64,000 nt of DNA from Candidatus Melainabacteria bacterium. Lineage in GTDB: Bacteria; Cyanobacteriota; Vampirovibrionia; Obscuribacterales; Obscuribacteraceae. Every line of letters starts with the position of its first letter. Position 1 is the stretch's first letter. Under the pieces are notes generated by a model. It did no database searches. It was not told the DNA's origin and worked only from the letters and a program-made list of their open reading frames with translations. The translations under genes were made by a program, and so were the position numbers. The stretch covers positions 333,568-397,567 of the forward strand of contig QKMZ01000015.1 in assembly GCA_003242885.1 (NCBI GenBank). The letters are read 5' to 3'. Below are positions 19,201-26,622 of this stretch, piece by piece.

Positions 19201-19451
19201 CATGGAAACAAATGGCAGAGCCTGGAAATTTCTTGGCGGATACGGAACTTTTGCTTGTGTGTCTCGCCACAAATCAGTACGCGCTAAGTGAGTATCAATG
19301 GTCGAAAGTGTGGTTGCGTGATATTGCCGCTTCGCTCGCCGGACAGCCTATGATTTACAGCGAAGGCGCACTCTCTCGATTGCGTGTCGTTAGTCCGTCT
19401 CAGCAAGGCGACTGGTCGCAGCAGCGTCGATTCCAATTGTCGAACCGGTAG
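16293..19451 (+). CDS. Large TPR-like helical candidate lipoprotein
   Basis: A 1052-residue protein. The N-terminus has a basic start, a hydrophobic core and Cys20 (LLLSIFMHGC). This resembles a lipoprotein signal, but Met and His at -3 and -2 do not fit the usual lipobox well. A Thr/Asn/Gln/Pro-rich linker follows, and from about residue 50 onward the protein is almost entirely amphipathic helices with TPR-like spacing (for example LLYETGDIAGLKIELKSL and ALSELSSGNFGSAKAWAEEL). No catalytic motif is visible. It starts 8 bases after the second polytopic membrane protein, so it is probably co-translated and could be the scaffold or outer component of the same system. It converges head-on with the TadG-like gene, with a 5-base gap. 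Confidence 0.6.
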   Translation: MLIRRKLSICLLLSIFMHGCGFGNAPNTSTTNQTKSPQPAQNANPGLSPMAMMLKRRLKQSSKVDSMSIDESLQELRSMSAISPDRRFLNAVSLIHQLATGNEQDVLDVQFKNKTWKVVYQNQPVGDLHELPTFEELHKFLLNWASKNKKTIAKTGTIDSELSRVKDQIETSSPESLFAALSKLDELQSRGETSLLLLKLKTRALAILAWEMLDNLEIGDEIFSTALAHLVLVESAYPDEVSEEKALLADALGYEGDAKRLAKTLREESALACYLNNQNENLRQLAQSETKSRLPNLLYFRSTCLNRDKSRWREWLAENSAFTSSNSLPPLKCTYAIGDEAIMMPIAIRILGDVKLASEGITSEFSLGTGDLEWRNLALRLPTVASTLSPNLLADFEKGLAASKEKGLSDFAVRLRSAFYRAYFFSAIDIVARTTLALPSAKVFSERLSACLEYQGRGPSAQLGPWVLALSSPHGGADEAIESAFLNLNRIGPSAMLALLPQARVSLPASKKWSNIRELFFVRMDSRPEVRLPAADFVELPFLDLIAHKALVASALRDGAGDSLQSKLVLNHMLGRKPEIIKLFNNASLTTREKLELISIVRLVDKDNVKDANQMYVKLLRENPTSWEVEKSFIEFLASRDKRAAISEMRKWKARVTITKKDGAKVTRDALALDQKLLLAQLLYETGDIAGLKIELKSLKSNSSQNYLKLLALSELSSGNFGSAKAWAEELRRSYPKSLEAMLVELEICLKQKQFLPAANILRAAVVAPRIIWKEKIGPLVIAKLSNPQDVGAFVGALDSLQINSDENLGQIAAAAYSADKAELAFQILSTVKTAPDAMYDMLTCQYRYLKRAQGKQKALAWLKEQIPEDKRAAVAPFAFFSGQDELLFEFAPAEDTLAGGEEVWILRAASGVLNPIPANWQSMVNAHFDGSKDFDGKLGLYLLGKLKAQQLSTLPLTAAQRAKASFYLAWKQMAEPGNFLADTELLLVCLATNQYALSEYQWSKVWLRDIAASLAGQPMIYSEGALSRLRVVSPSQQGDWSQQRRFQLSNR

Positions 19452-19456
19452 ACCCT

Positions 19457-21784
19457 TTAATTCGGCTCGCAGAATTGTCCGCCGCCACTGCACGAGTTTC
19501 CAAAATTTAGTTCTCCCAGCAAGTGATTGAATCCGCTCGAAGGAATGAACACCGCACTATCTGTGCATGTTGCTTCCGGCGAATGTCGCCATGCCCAGCC
19601 AGGATAGTGACCATCCGTGTTCGGATCTGTTTTTGGATTTGCCGGTAGTTTTTTGATCGGGCCATTAGGTGGTTCAGAAGAACAATTTACAAGCGTACCA
19701 ATAACATTGTATGGTGCTCCGCAGTTCAGCGTCGTTGTGCTTCCTTGCCCATCTGCAGTGGTATTTTGCACTGTCCATCGTGGCGGGCTAGTGGACATTT
19801 TGAAGTCTCCGCCATCGGCATAAAGATAGAGAGAAGTTTGCATCGGCAAAGTTTGCGATTTCAGTAAATTCAAAACTTGATCTCTAGTTGTTCCAGGCTT
19901 TATTAGCTGGCAGCGTTTCACAAGCTTGTCCGTGACAGTGCCCAAGCCGCAGGCTTTGCTGTCCGGGATACTGTCAATCATTTGGAGATAATCATAAGGA
20001 GTTTTGACTTGACCGAAATTCCAGTTGTTCTCAGGTGATGCGTACTTCTTAGTATGGTCGAAATATTTGATACCACTTTTGGTGGCAGGAGCGGGAACAT
20101 ATGCACAATTGACGCAGCCATATCGGGTTGTGAGGACAGTCGCTTTGAACTGCTCCAGGCTCGTGAAACCATTGCTGCCAGTATGCCCTGAGTCGGTGCT
20201 GCCATACTGATCGTAGCCTTTTTTGAACGCGTCAAGCATCAGCAGCTCCGGATCGTCGCTTCTTAAATCTTGTTTGTAGTTGTGCCAGAAAATGAGTTTG
20301 TTGGTGTTGCGATCTATCTGAAGAAGCGCGCGCGGACCATTCAGTTCCGAACCATCTCTATGTCGAATGACCTTTAGCGACTTAGATCTGTCGGGAATGT
20401 TTAAACGCCAGAGAAGTGCCTTAATTAGTTCATTCTTGATGCGATTGTAGATGAACCATTGGTCTACGTAATTATTCTTTTTAAGAATCTGAGTAGCCTC
20501 TCGGTCAAGAGTGTGATACCAATGACCACGGTCACCATCGGTTAGATTGCCGACCCCGTCTTTTGCTTCGCGTATAACACGATCTACTTCAGATGATGTG
20601 AAGAGCGATTCGTCATTGGTTTTATCGAGTTCGCGCTTCAAATCTGCATCTGACATGCCTGGATTTACGTCGAGTGATTTGGTCGATTCTGTTTCATTAC
20701 CAGTGCAAAAATAATCGCGTGGTTGCGTGCCGGTGATATAGATACCTTCTCCTGCAAGTGCATGGCAAAAGATGTCCTTTCCTTGCATTGCCATCCCTTG
20801 TGGTTCCGAGGCACGTGGACCATTTTTGATTTCAATGTATCCGTAAGGCATTCCAAGGCTAGAGCCTTTGTCCAGCGAGCCAACGATGGCACAAGCGACG
20901 GCGCCAGCAAGTTTTCGCGTTTGATTGTCTTGCGTTTGTCCTTGCGATTGAAAAGCATTTGGCGGCAATGTGTTTTGCGGATATGGCGGATTGCCTTGAC
21001 CAACTGCCACATCATCTTTCTTGTTGTTTTCAAAGGTGAGCGTTTCTACGAGGTGAGTTCGATCTTTTGGACCGAGCGGCACACCCACGAATGTGAGGGT
21101 TTCGCCGGAAACCGGAAGAAAGACAGAAATTGGTTTGTAACCCGCAAAATATTTCTTCTTGCCTGAAGCACCAGCTGAGACTTCTACCTGTGGAAAATCC
21201 TTTTCTATGTCTGCAGCTTTCAAAACTGTTTCGTCTAAATCAATGTTGGTCGCAGAACCACGCTTCATATAACTGACGCCATAGTTAGCCAGACTTATGC
21301 GATTTTTGCCGAGCATCTTTGTGTTGTTGGCGTCAGCAAGAAGCTGAAAATGTTTTTCCATATATTGTTTGTTGGTCAAATTCTTTTGCAAAAACTGACC
21401 CACTTCGTTTAGCGCGTTAAAAAGCCTGCGCGCATTTTTTGCAGAGTCTGATGTATTCTCTTCTCTCGCCAGCAATGCGACCATTGCTGAGTGCGCCACC
21501 AATTGATTGTAGTTTAGAAGATTGATGTTGTCTGGGTTGCCCAGAAGGACAGCAAAGTTGCTGGCTATGTCTGGATTTTCAAAACTCAGTGCGCTTTTGC
21601 TTGGATTGGTCAGCGCGTTTTTGGCAAGATTTACGGAGCCGGCATCGGTTGCATTGGCGAGTTCTCTACCGCCCCCGAGCATTTTAGTGAAGAGAAAGAA
21701 TGCGATGCCCAATAGTGCGATCACCAAAACAATGACCGCGATAAACATGAGGACCGCGCCTCGTTTTCGTCTGTACAAAGGCAT
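19457..21784 (-). CDS. TadE/TadG-like membrane-anchored protein
   Basis: A 775-residue protein. The ATG at 21784 is preferred to a TTG at 21817 because GAAGAAA lies at suitable distance and the basic segment YRRKRG then begins the protein. One transmembrane helix follows (LMFIAVIVLVIALLGIAFFLF), then the ATDAGSVNLAKNAL stretch typical of the TadE/TadG-like start, where an A-D-A-G motif follows the helix. The remaining 700 residues are outside or in the periplasm and contain many Cys near the C-terminus (CNCAYVPA, CSGGGQFC). TadG-like proteins belong to tight-adherence pili or are surface-exposed; no other tad genes are in view. No VWA domain is evident. Confidence 0.6.
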   Translation of the reverse strand: MPLYRRKRGAVLMFIAVIVLVIALLGIAFFLFTKMLGGGRELANATDAGSVNLAKNALTNPSKSALSFENPDIASNFAVLLGNPDNINLLNYNQLVAHSAMVALLAREENTSDSAKNARRLFNALNEVGQFLQKNLTNKQYMEKHFQLLADANNTKMLGKNRISLANYGVSYMKRGSATNIDLDETVLKAADIEKDFPQVEVSAGASGKKKYFAGYKPISVFLPVSGETLTFVGVPLGPKDRTHLVETLTFENNKKDDVAVGQGNPPYPQNTLPPNAFQSQGQTQDNQTRKLAGAVACAIVGSLDKGSSLGMPYGYIEIKNGPRASEPQGMAMQGKDIFCHALAGEGIYITGTQPRDYFCTGNETESTKSLDVNPGMSDADLKRELDKTNDESLFTSSEVDRVIREAKDGVGNLTDGDRGHWYHTLDREATQILKKNNYVDQWFIYNRIKNELIKALLWRLNIPDRSKSLKVIRHRDGSELNGPRALLQIDRNTNKLIFWHNYKQDLRSDDPELLMLDAFKKGYDQYGSTDSGHTGSNGFTSLEQFKATVLTTRYGCVNCAYVPAPATKSGIKYFDHTKKYASPENNWNFGQVKTPYDYLQMIDSIPDSKACGLGTVTDKLVKRCQLIKPGTTRDQVLNLLKSQTLPMQTSLYLYADGGDFKMSTSPPRWTVQNTTADGQGSTTTLNCGAPYNVIGTLVNCSSEPPNGPIKKLPANPKTDPNTDGHYPGWAWRHSPEATCTDSAVFIPSSGFNHLLGELNFGNSCSGGGQFCEPN

Positions 21785-22047
21785 GTTCGCGTTTCTTCGA
21801 AAGGACGGAAGGACCAAACGGTGGGGCGAAGAACGAAATTAACTCGATTTAATCAATTTTAGTCTACATCTATATCATTGTCAATTTTGGGGCGTTTGCC
21901 AAGCCAAAACCGCACAATTGAACAGTGGAAATTGCGGCGTTTGTCTCGCGAACTGCAGTCGATCTTGATTGATGAATCTCCACACTCTTAATTCACAACG
22001 TTATGTCATGAAAAATCTACGGTGGTTTGGTGCATAAGTCTTGGGCA
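21785..22047. other. Intergenic region, AT-rich upstream of the TadG-like gene
   Basis: The stretch 21841-21890 is AT-rich and probably holds the TadG-like gene's promoter on the minus strand. I see no gene or repeat. Confidence 0.4.
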
Positions 22048-22551
22048 TCAATCGCGCGCGAGATTTTTTGAAAACATCGGATCGTCGGAATTCACAATCA
22101 AAACTGGCTGCGTGCATCTTTCGATAGTGGCTGGATTCATAAAAACTGCGCCATCCGCATCTTCAATGTGAAAATGAATGGCGCAATCAAACCATGGATT
22201 TTCTTCTGTTGCTTCGAAATCGTCCAGCTCGCTTCCGTCATCGAGCGAAATGAATGCAACAAGTGGTGCAAAACGTTTTGATTCTGAATATTTTTCAAAA
22301 AGGCGCGCCACCAGTCTCAGCGCGTAACGAAGAAAGTCGCTTTCAATGCCAAGGTCTAGCAGGCAAACGTGGCAGTCTTCTTCTTCATTAACGTCTGCGA
22401 TTTGGACGTTTAAAATTTCCTCCGCTTGCGCCGGAAGCTTCAGCGATTTCCAATCACCGACTGCTTGCCAGTGAGGTTCCATCAATTTGTTCATGTGCAT
22501 GGGCGGACTCGTTTGGTTTTGGACCTTGAATTTAAACAAACACAAGCGCAT
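22048..22551 (-). CDS. Hypothetical acidic cytoplasmic protein
   Basis: A 167-residue protein I cannot place. It is acidic with no signal peptide or membrane segment. Two conserved-looking parts stand out: CHVCLLDLGIESDFLRYALRLVARLFEKY in the middle, split between a strand and a helix, and the end WFDCAIHFHIEDADGAVFMNP. The ATG at 22551 lacks a clear ribosome binding site, and internal ATGs at residues 18 and 20 are possible starts. It stands alone between the TadG-like gene and a REP-like palindrome. Confidence 0.6.
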   Translation of the reverse strand: MRLCLFKFKVQNQTSPPMHMNKLMEPHWQAVGDWKSLKLPAQAEEILNVQIADVNEEEDCHVCLLDLGIESDFLRYALRLVARLFEKYSESKRFAPLVAFISLDDGSELDDFEATEENPWFDCAIHFHIEDADGAVFMNPATIERCTQPVLIVNSDDPMFSKNLARD

Positions 22552-22645
22552 AGGATAGCGCTGAAAGAGATCTGCAGCAACCAGCTCTCTTTCAGCTTTT
22601 TACCCAATACACCAAAACGTCCGGAAGCCTGTCGCTCCTGGTAGC

Positions 22646-22662
22646 GCCGGCGGCTCGCCGGC
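22646..22662. repeat. REP-like palindrome
   Basis: GCCGGC pairs with GCCGGC around GGCTC. It resembles the element at 12138-12154 and lies in a short intergenic gap. Confidence 0.55.
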
Positions 22663-22701
22663 TTAGAGCGCTTAAGCAACCACCATACGAAATTTGTATT
22701 C

Positions 22702-23493
22702 CTAGAGCAGACCCATCTTCGTTAAGAGCGACTCTGTAATCTTCTTCGCGTTGCGTCCGTAGGCGTTTTCGTTTGCTCGAACATTTGTTGCAAAAACGTA
22801 GGTTTTATCCCCATGCTTTACTGCGCCGACAAACCAACCGAATTTTGCCCCGCTGCTCGTGCCCGTTTTACCGAACAAAGTATTGTTGCCTTCTGTCTTA
22901 AGTTTGATCAGTTTTCTTACATCACTCATCGATTCTTTCTTGACTGGCAGTTTGTCTTCGAACAATTGCGTCAAGAAATCGACCTGTTCTACAGGCGAAA
23001 CCAATAGCGATCCACCTTTGCCCAACCAGAAATTCGTCAGTCCGCTCGAAATGTCTTCATTGCCGTATTTAAGTGTATGCAAGTAGTTTTGCATTCGCTC
23101 TTTTCCGATCTTTTCCGCAACCTTTTGAAAGTACCAGACGACAGAATTGGTCATCGCACTCTGCAAGTCTTGGTCTTGATTGTGAGTATCGATTTCGCGT
23201 TTTTTTCCATCCCATTTCATCTTCGAATCGTCTACCTTCATGACGCCTGAATCAATGGCAATCAGCGAATTGACGATCTTAAAAGTTGAACAGGGATTCT
23301 CTCGCTCTTTGAGTAGTTTGTCATTGAAACGAACGGTAGAGCCGTCGCTCAAATCCTTCAATATAAAAGCTCCCGTGTAGCCTTTGAATTCCTTCGAAAT
23401 CTGAGCGTCCGTGAGTGTGGATGGAGTAGCGGACAGTGCCGGAGTAACGGTGGCAAGCGCCAGAATCATAGAGACAGCAAATTTGCGCAGCAT
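22702..23493 (-). CDS. Class D (OXA-type) beta-lactamase
   Basis: A 263-residue exported serine beta-lactamase. The signal peptide ends near residue 21 (ALATVTPALSA). Class D landmarks are all present: Ser69-Thr-Phe-Lys72 in PCSTFK (nucleophile and the carbamylated lysine), SVV (117-119), YGN (143-145) and KTGT (209-212), with a Trp in NFWLG. The enzyme hydrolyses penicillins and related antibiotics in the periplasm. GGGAGG precedes the ATG at ideal spacing. A penicillin-binding or BlaR-type sensor is the main alternative for this fold, but there is no membrane part and the length fits an enzyme. The gene is alone, with no mobile element next to it, so it may be intrinsic. Confidence 0.92.
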   Translation of the reverse strand: MLRKFAVSMILALATVTPALSATPSTLTDAQISKEFKGYTGAFILKDLSDGSTVRFNDKLLKERENPCSTFKIVNSLIAIDSGVMKVDDSKMKWDGKKREIDTHNQDQDLQSAMTNSVVWYFQKVAEKIGKERMQNYLHTLKYGNEDISSGLTNFWLGKGGSLLVSPVEQVDFLTQLFEDKLPVKKESMSDVRKLIKLKTEGNNTLFGKTGTSSGAKFGWFVGAVKHGDKTYVFATNVRANENAYGRNAKKITESLLTKMGLL

Positions 23494-23689
23494 ATGCTTT
23501 CCTCCCGGGCTGATGTGAGTCGAGTTTTCTCATTCTGAGTTGCGGAGGTAAAAACCTATACCGGCGATTTGTTAGGGGCGGTAAGAACTGTGTTGATTTG
23601 TTTCCGGGAACATGTCAGCGCGCCTTTGCGTCTTCCGCTATTCTGGGAACAATGTACATAATACGGATTATGGTCTCGTGGTTTAACAC

Positions 23690-25537
23690 ATGCACCCCCA
23701 AAGCCTGAAGGCTGGACTGTTACCGTCTCTAAAAGCGCGCACCTCTAAGGCGTTGTGCCTTGCGCTTGCCTTTTGTCTGGTTTGTCCTTCGATGCCTGTT
23801 CTGGCGGCTGAAGATGACGAGGCTGCTCTAGCGCGGGCGGAGAAGATTTTGTTCGGAAATGACAATCAGTCTGGCGATTTTGCCGAACGTTTGATTCAAG
23901 TCGAAAAACGGATTTTTGGTCGCAAGAAGGGCGGCAGCGATGAGGAGCGGGTCGAACGCATCACGTCGACGCTTTTAATTGACCGCAAGAAATTGAAGGT
24001 TACCAGAAAGCCTGAAGCAAAGCCGGTTGCCGTCGAAGCGCAACATGAAACGAAGCAGGCTGCCGGTGAGGCAAAACCTGCAGAACCCGTAGCTCAAACT
24101 CCGGCAGTGTCGACGCCGGAGTCTCCATCTACTAATTCAGTTTCCGAGACGACAAGCGCGGCCGCGGGCGAAGCTTCGAAGGAAGTAACCAGTTCTGCAA
24201 AAGAAACCGTCAAAGACATCGCCAAACAGTTTGGTGAGGAGTTCGCCAAAGATACGTCCTTGCAGCCGGAGGTTAAAGTCGCTCATGAAGCGCCAACAAA
24301 TTCAAAGCCTACGAAGGGCAAGGTTCAAAAAGGTAAAAACAAGGCGGTGGCAAAACGCGCTGGCAAACGGCCCGTGACGGCAAACAGTAAACCAGCTGAG
24401 AAGAAACCGGAAGTCACGCTGACTGCTGAAACGGCAGCGCTCGATGCGCGAAAGGTGGAAAAACGTCCGTCGCAGCTTGAAACACCGGTGACTTACTCAT
24501 CTTCCAGCAGCAATCGAATCTCTCGTGTTGCGGCTCCAAAAGTGAGTCAGGTAACAGCGCTTTTGCGCGAAGGGATGGAAGCTCACCGCAAAGGCGAGGA
24601 CGCCAAAGCCGAGCAGTTGTTCAAGAAAGTTGTCACCCTTGAGCCACGCAATCCTGATGGTTACTTCAACTTGGGCGCTCTCGCTGAGAAGAAAAAGGAC
24701 TTAGCCGGAGCGCTGATGAGCTATCGAGCAGCTTTGACACTAACGCCTGATGATCGCGAACTTCAAGATGCTGTTGACTCTGTCGAGTCGCAATTGGGTG
24801 TCGAAACCGCAGGCTCGCACATGTCTAGAGAGCCAGGAAGATCTGGTTCAGGTCACGCTTCACACGGTGGTTCAGGCACACATGCCGCCAGCTCTCATTC
24901 GAGTTCTTCACCGTCTAACTATGCAAATGAAGGAACATCCGGTGCGGACCGCGAAGCTGAAGAAGTGCGTCGCGCCGAAATCAGAGAATACTATGGTCGC
25001 TCCAGCGATCGTGAAAGCAGCGACCAAGAGTACGGCGGTCGTGAATCCGTGGCACGTCGCGATCCTTTTGAAGGCAAAACACGACCCGATCCTTTCGAGA
25101 GTTCTGACCGGTTTGCATCGCAGCCAGGCGCTTATGGGTTTGGTCCCAATCATCGCAGCGCTCACAACGGACCTCAGCCTGCTCCCAGTTATTATCGTGC
25201 CAGGGCAAAAACGACCCGCGAGATTCAGGAGGAGAATGCGCCTTACGCTGACGTCAACGATCCGGATGCGCCTGTGATGACGGTGGGGTCTTCACCGCCG
25301 CCTGTTGCAAACGTCAATCAGCCGCAGCCATTCCAGCTCCAGACGCAGCGCAATCAGGCTGCCGCCCAAGCGACTCAGCGGAAAGGACCGAGTGCTGCAG
25401 GAATGGCTACAAGGGCATTGCTTGGAGTTGCGCTCTCAGTCGGTACCAGTTATGCGCTACGATCCACTGGGATGCACTGCCCCGTTTGTAGAATCGGAGG
25501 TGGCGGTGGAGCGCTACGGGGGCTGTTGAGGTTTTAG
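23690..25537 (+). CDS. Secreted TPR protein with FG-motif repeats
   Basis: A 615-residue protein. A long N-terminal signal peptide ends around residue 40 (CLVCPSMPVLAA). Directly after it are two copies of an EKxxFG motif (EKILFG at 51-56, EKRIFG at 72-77). A Lys/Glu/Ala-rich linker follows, and TPR helices at about 284-365 (NPDGYFNLGALAEKKKDLAGALMSYRAALTL part) give a protein-interaction surface. The rest is Ser/Gly/Arg/Pro-rich. The C-terminus is hydrophobic and glycine-rich (ALLGVALSVGTSYAL), then CPVCRI, which could be a membrane anchor. There is no strong ribosome binding site at this ATG. The Cys-rich secreted gene follows after 4 bases, so they are probably one unit. Confidence 0.7.
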   Translation: MHPQSLKAGLLPSLKARTSKALCLALAFCLVCPSMPVLAAEDDEAALARAEKILFGNDNQSGDFAERLIQVEKRIFGRKKGGSDEERVERITSTLLIDRKKLKVTRKPEAKPVAVEAQHETKQAAGEAKPAEPVAQTPAVSTPESPSTNSVSETTSAAAGEASKEVTSSAKETVKDIAKQFGEEFAKDTSLQPEVKVAHEAPTNSKPTKGKVQKGKNKAVAKRAGKRPVTANSKPAEKKPEVTLTAETAALDARKVEKRPSQLETPVTYSSSSSNRISRVAAPKVSQVTALLREGMEAHRKGEDAKAEQLFKKVVTLEPRNPDGYFNLGALAEKKKDLAGALMSYRAALTLTPDDRELQDAVDSVESQLGVETAGSHMSREPGRSGSGHASHGGSGTHAASSHSSSSPSNYANEGTSGADREAEEVRRAEIREYYGRSSDRESSDQEYGGRESVARRDPFEGKTRPDPFESSDRFASQPGAYGFGPNHRSAHNGPQPAPSYYRARAKTTREIQEENAPYADVNDPDAPVMTVGSSPPPVANVNQPQPFQLQTQRNQAAAQATQRKGPSAAGMATRALLGVALSVGTSYALRSTGMHCPVCRIGGGGGALRGLLRF

Positions 25538-25541
25538 TTAG

Positions 25542-26081
25542 TTGCAAAACCGCTTGATTCGGGCAACTTCTGTCATTGTCGTGTTTCTCATCGCCTTCTG
25601 TATGCTGATGGGAAGCGCTGCATGGGCGGATGATTCGTTGAGAATTGAACGTCCGAAGAAAACAGAACCTGCGCCATCTCCAGCCGCAAATGCTTCAACC
25701 AAGGCTGCTAAGGAAGCTGCAACTCCGGCTTCGACAGCAGCATCGACTTCGACACTAACGCCTGCAGGAAGCTCGCCCGACGCCTGCTGTGGAACTGCTG
25801 CTTGCGGAAGTCCCGTTTGCGCAGACAAAGACCTGCAAATGAACATTCCGCTGAGCAGTGCGCTACCTGCTGAAGGGCTGTACACGCGTTGGCGCAACGA
25901 GTTCGTCAACCCGACAATGTGCCCGATTCGCTTGTGTCACGGCACTTGTGCGAAAACGCAAATGGGCTGCAAAAACATCAAGACGATGATTGATTCCCTT
26001 CTGGATGCATACATCCCAGAAGAGCAACCGATTCAGGCTGGGCTAAATTTCAGATGCTGTGCAGGGTTTACGGATGAATAA
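25542..26081 (+). CDS. Small secreted cysteine-rich protein
   Basis: A 179-residue protein with TTG start, four bases after the TPR gene. The signal peptide is clear (SVIVVFLIAFCMLMGSAAWA). An Ala/Ser/Thr/Pro-rich linker (residues 40-78) precedes a Cys-rich part with about 10 cysteines, including DACCGTAACGSPVC and CPIRLCHGTCAKTQMGC, which suggests disulfide bonding or metal binding outside the cytoplasm. No family is recognised. Close linkage to the TPR protein suggests a partner or shared export. Confidence 0.65.
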   Translation: MQNRLIRATSVIVVFLIAFCMLMGSAAWADDSLRIERPKKTEPAPSPAANASTKAAKEAATPASTAASTSTLTPAGSSPDACCGTAACGSPVCADKDLQMNIPLSSALPAEGLYTRWRNEFVNPTMCPIRLCHGTCAKTQMGCKNIKTMIDSLLDAYIPEEQPIQAGLNFRCCAGFTDE

Positions 26082-26107
26082 TTGCTGTAGGGACAGTACA
26101 AATGCCG

Positions 26108-26129
26108 CCCGGCGTCGGCGAGCCGTCGA
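26108..26129. repeat. REP-like imperfect palindrome
   Basis: GCGTCGGC and GCCGTCGACGC form an imperfect stem, downstream of a CTGTAGGG start at about 26087. It is part of the dispersed TGTAGGG-type repeat family seen at 31663, 35647 and 51903. Confidence 0.4.
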
Positions 26130-26140
26130 CGCACCTGAGT

Positions 26141-26554
26141 TCAATCCCGCCCGCGCGCTTTGTCGTAGACTTTTAATGTCGCGGCGAATCCGCCCGTCAA
26201 CATACTTATGATCATCATCGTTAATCCGCCCAAAATTGGGGGCAAGACTCCGTGAATGGACAGATGATCCGGAGCCACAAAAGCAACCAGCTCAAGGGCT
26301 AAGGCTGGAAACACCCAGAATCCAAAAATCCAGAGAGGGATAAGTATAAGGAGCGCTAACCCAAGCGTGGTAATGGTCCACACCGTTGCAAGCATCATTG
26401 CCGCGACCTCAACCACCCATAAGAGGAATGCAAAAATGATTGCCAATATGGCAGCATCGATAAAGCCACCTTTAAATTGAATCCCCGGAAGTGCTGGAAG
26501 CAAATACATAAAGGTTAGAGCTGTGGCTGCGGTCTTAAGCAGAAATTTGAACAT
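26141..26554 (-). CDS. Holin-like (PF04020-type) membrane protein
   Basis: About 137 residues from the ATG at 26554; a TTG at 26593 would add 13 residues, and neither start has a strong ribosome binding site. Four hydrophobic segments (starting LLKTAATALTFMYLLPALPG, FIDAAILAIIFAFLLWVV, TLGLALLILIPLWIFGFWVF, ILGGLTMMIISMLTG) with ALPGIQFKGGFIDA between the first two match the phage-holin 4 superfamily of small four-helix membrane proteins. Despite the family name, such genes are common in chromosomes without phages and their function is mostly unknown. No phage genes are nearby. It is divergent from the histidine kinase. Confidence 0.75.
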   Translation of the reverse strand: MFKFLLKTAATALTFMYLLPALPGIQFKGGFIDAAILAIIFAFLLWVVEVAAMMLATVWTITTLGLALLILIPLWIFGFWVFPALALELVAFVAPDHLSIHGVLPPILGGLTMMIISMLTGGFAATLKVYDKARGRD

Positions 26555-26622
26555 AGTGTTGGCGAAGTCGCCGGAAACCCTCAGTAAGTGCAACCAGGGA
26601 GTACCTATACGGATTGTAGCTC

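Noticed and set aside
12304..19451. A complete type IV secretion system
   Set aside because: Only the polytopic membrane layout fits; no ATPase, coupling protein or pilin is present in the window.
26141..26554. Prophage remnant based on the holin-like protein
   Set aside because: No endolysin, capsid, tail or integrase gene is near; this family is common as a chromosomal membrane protein.
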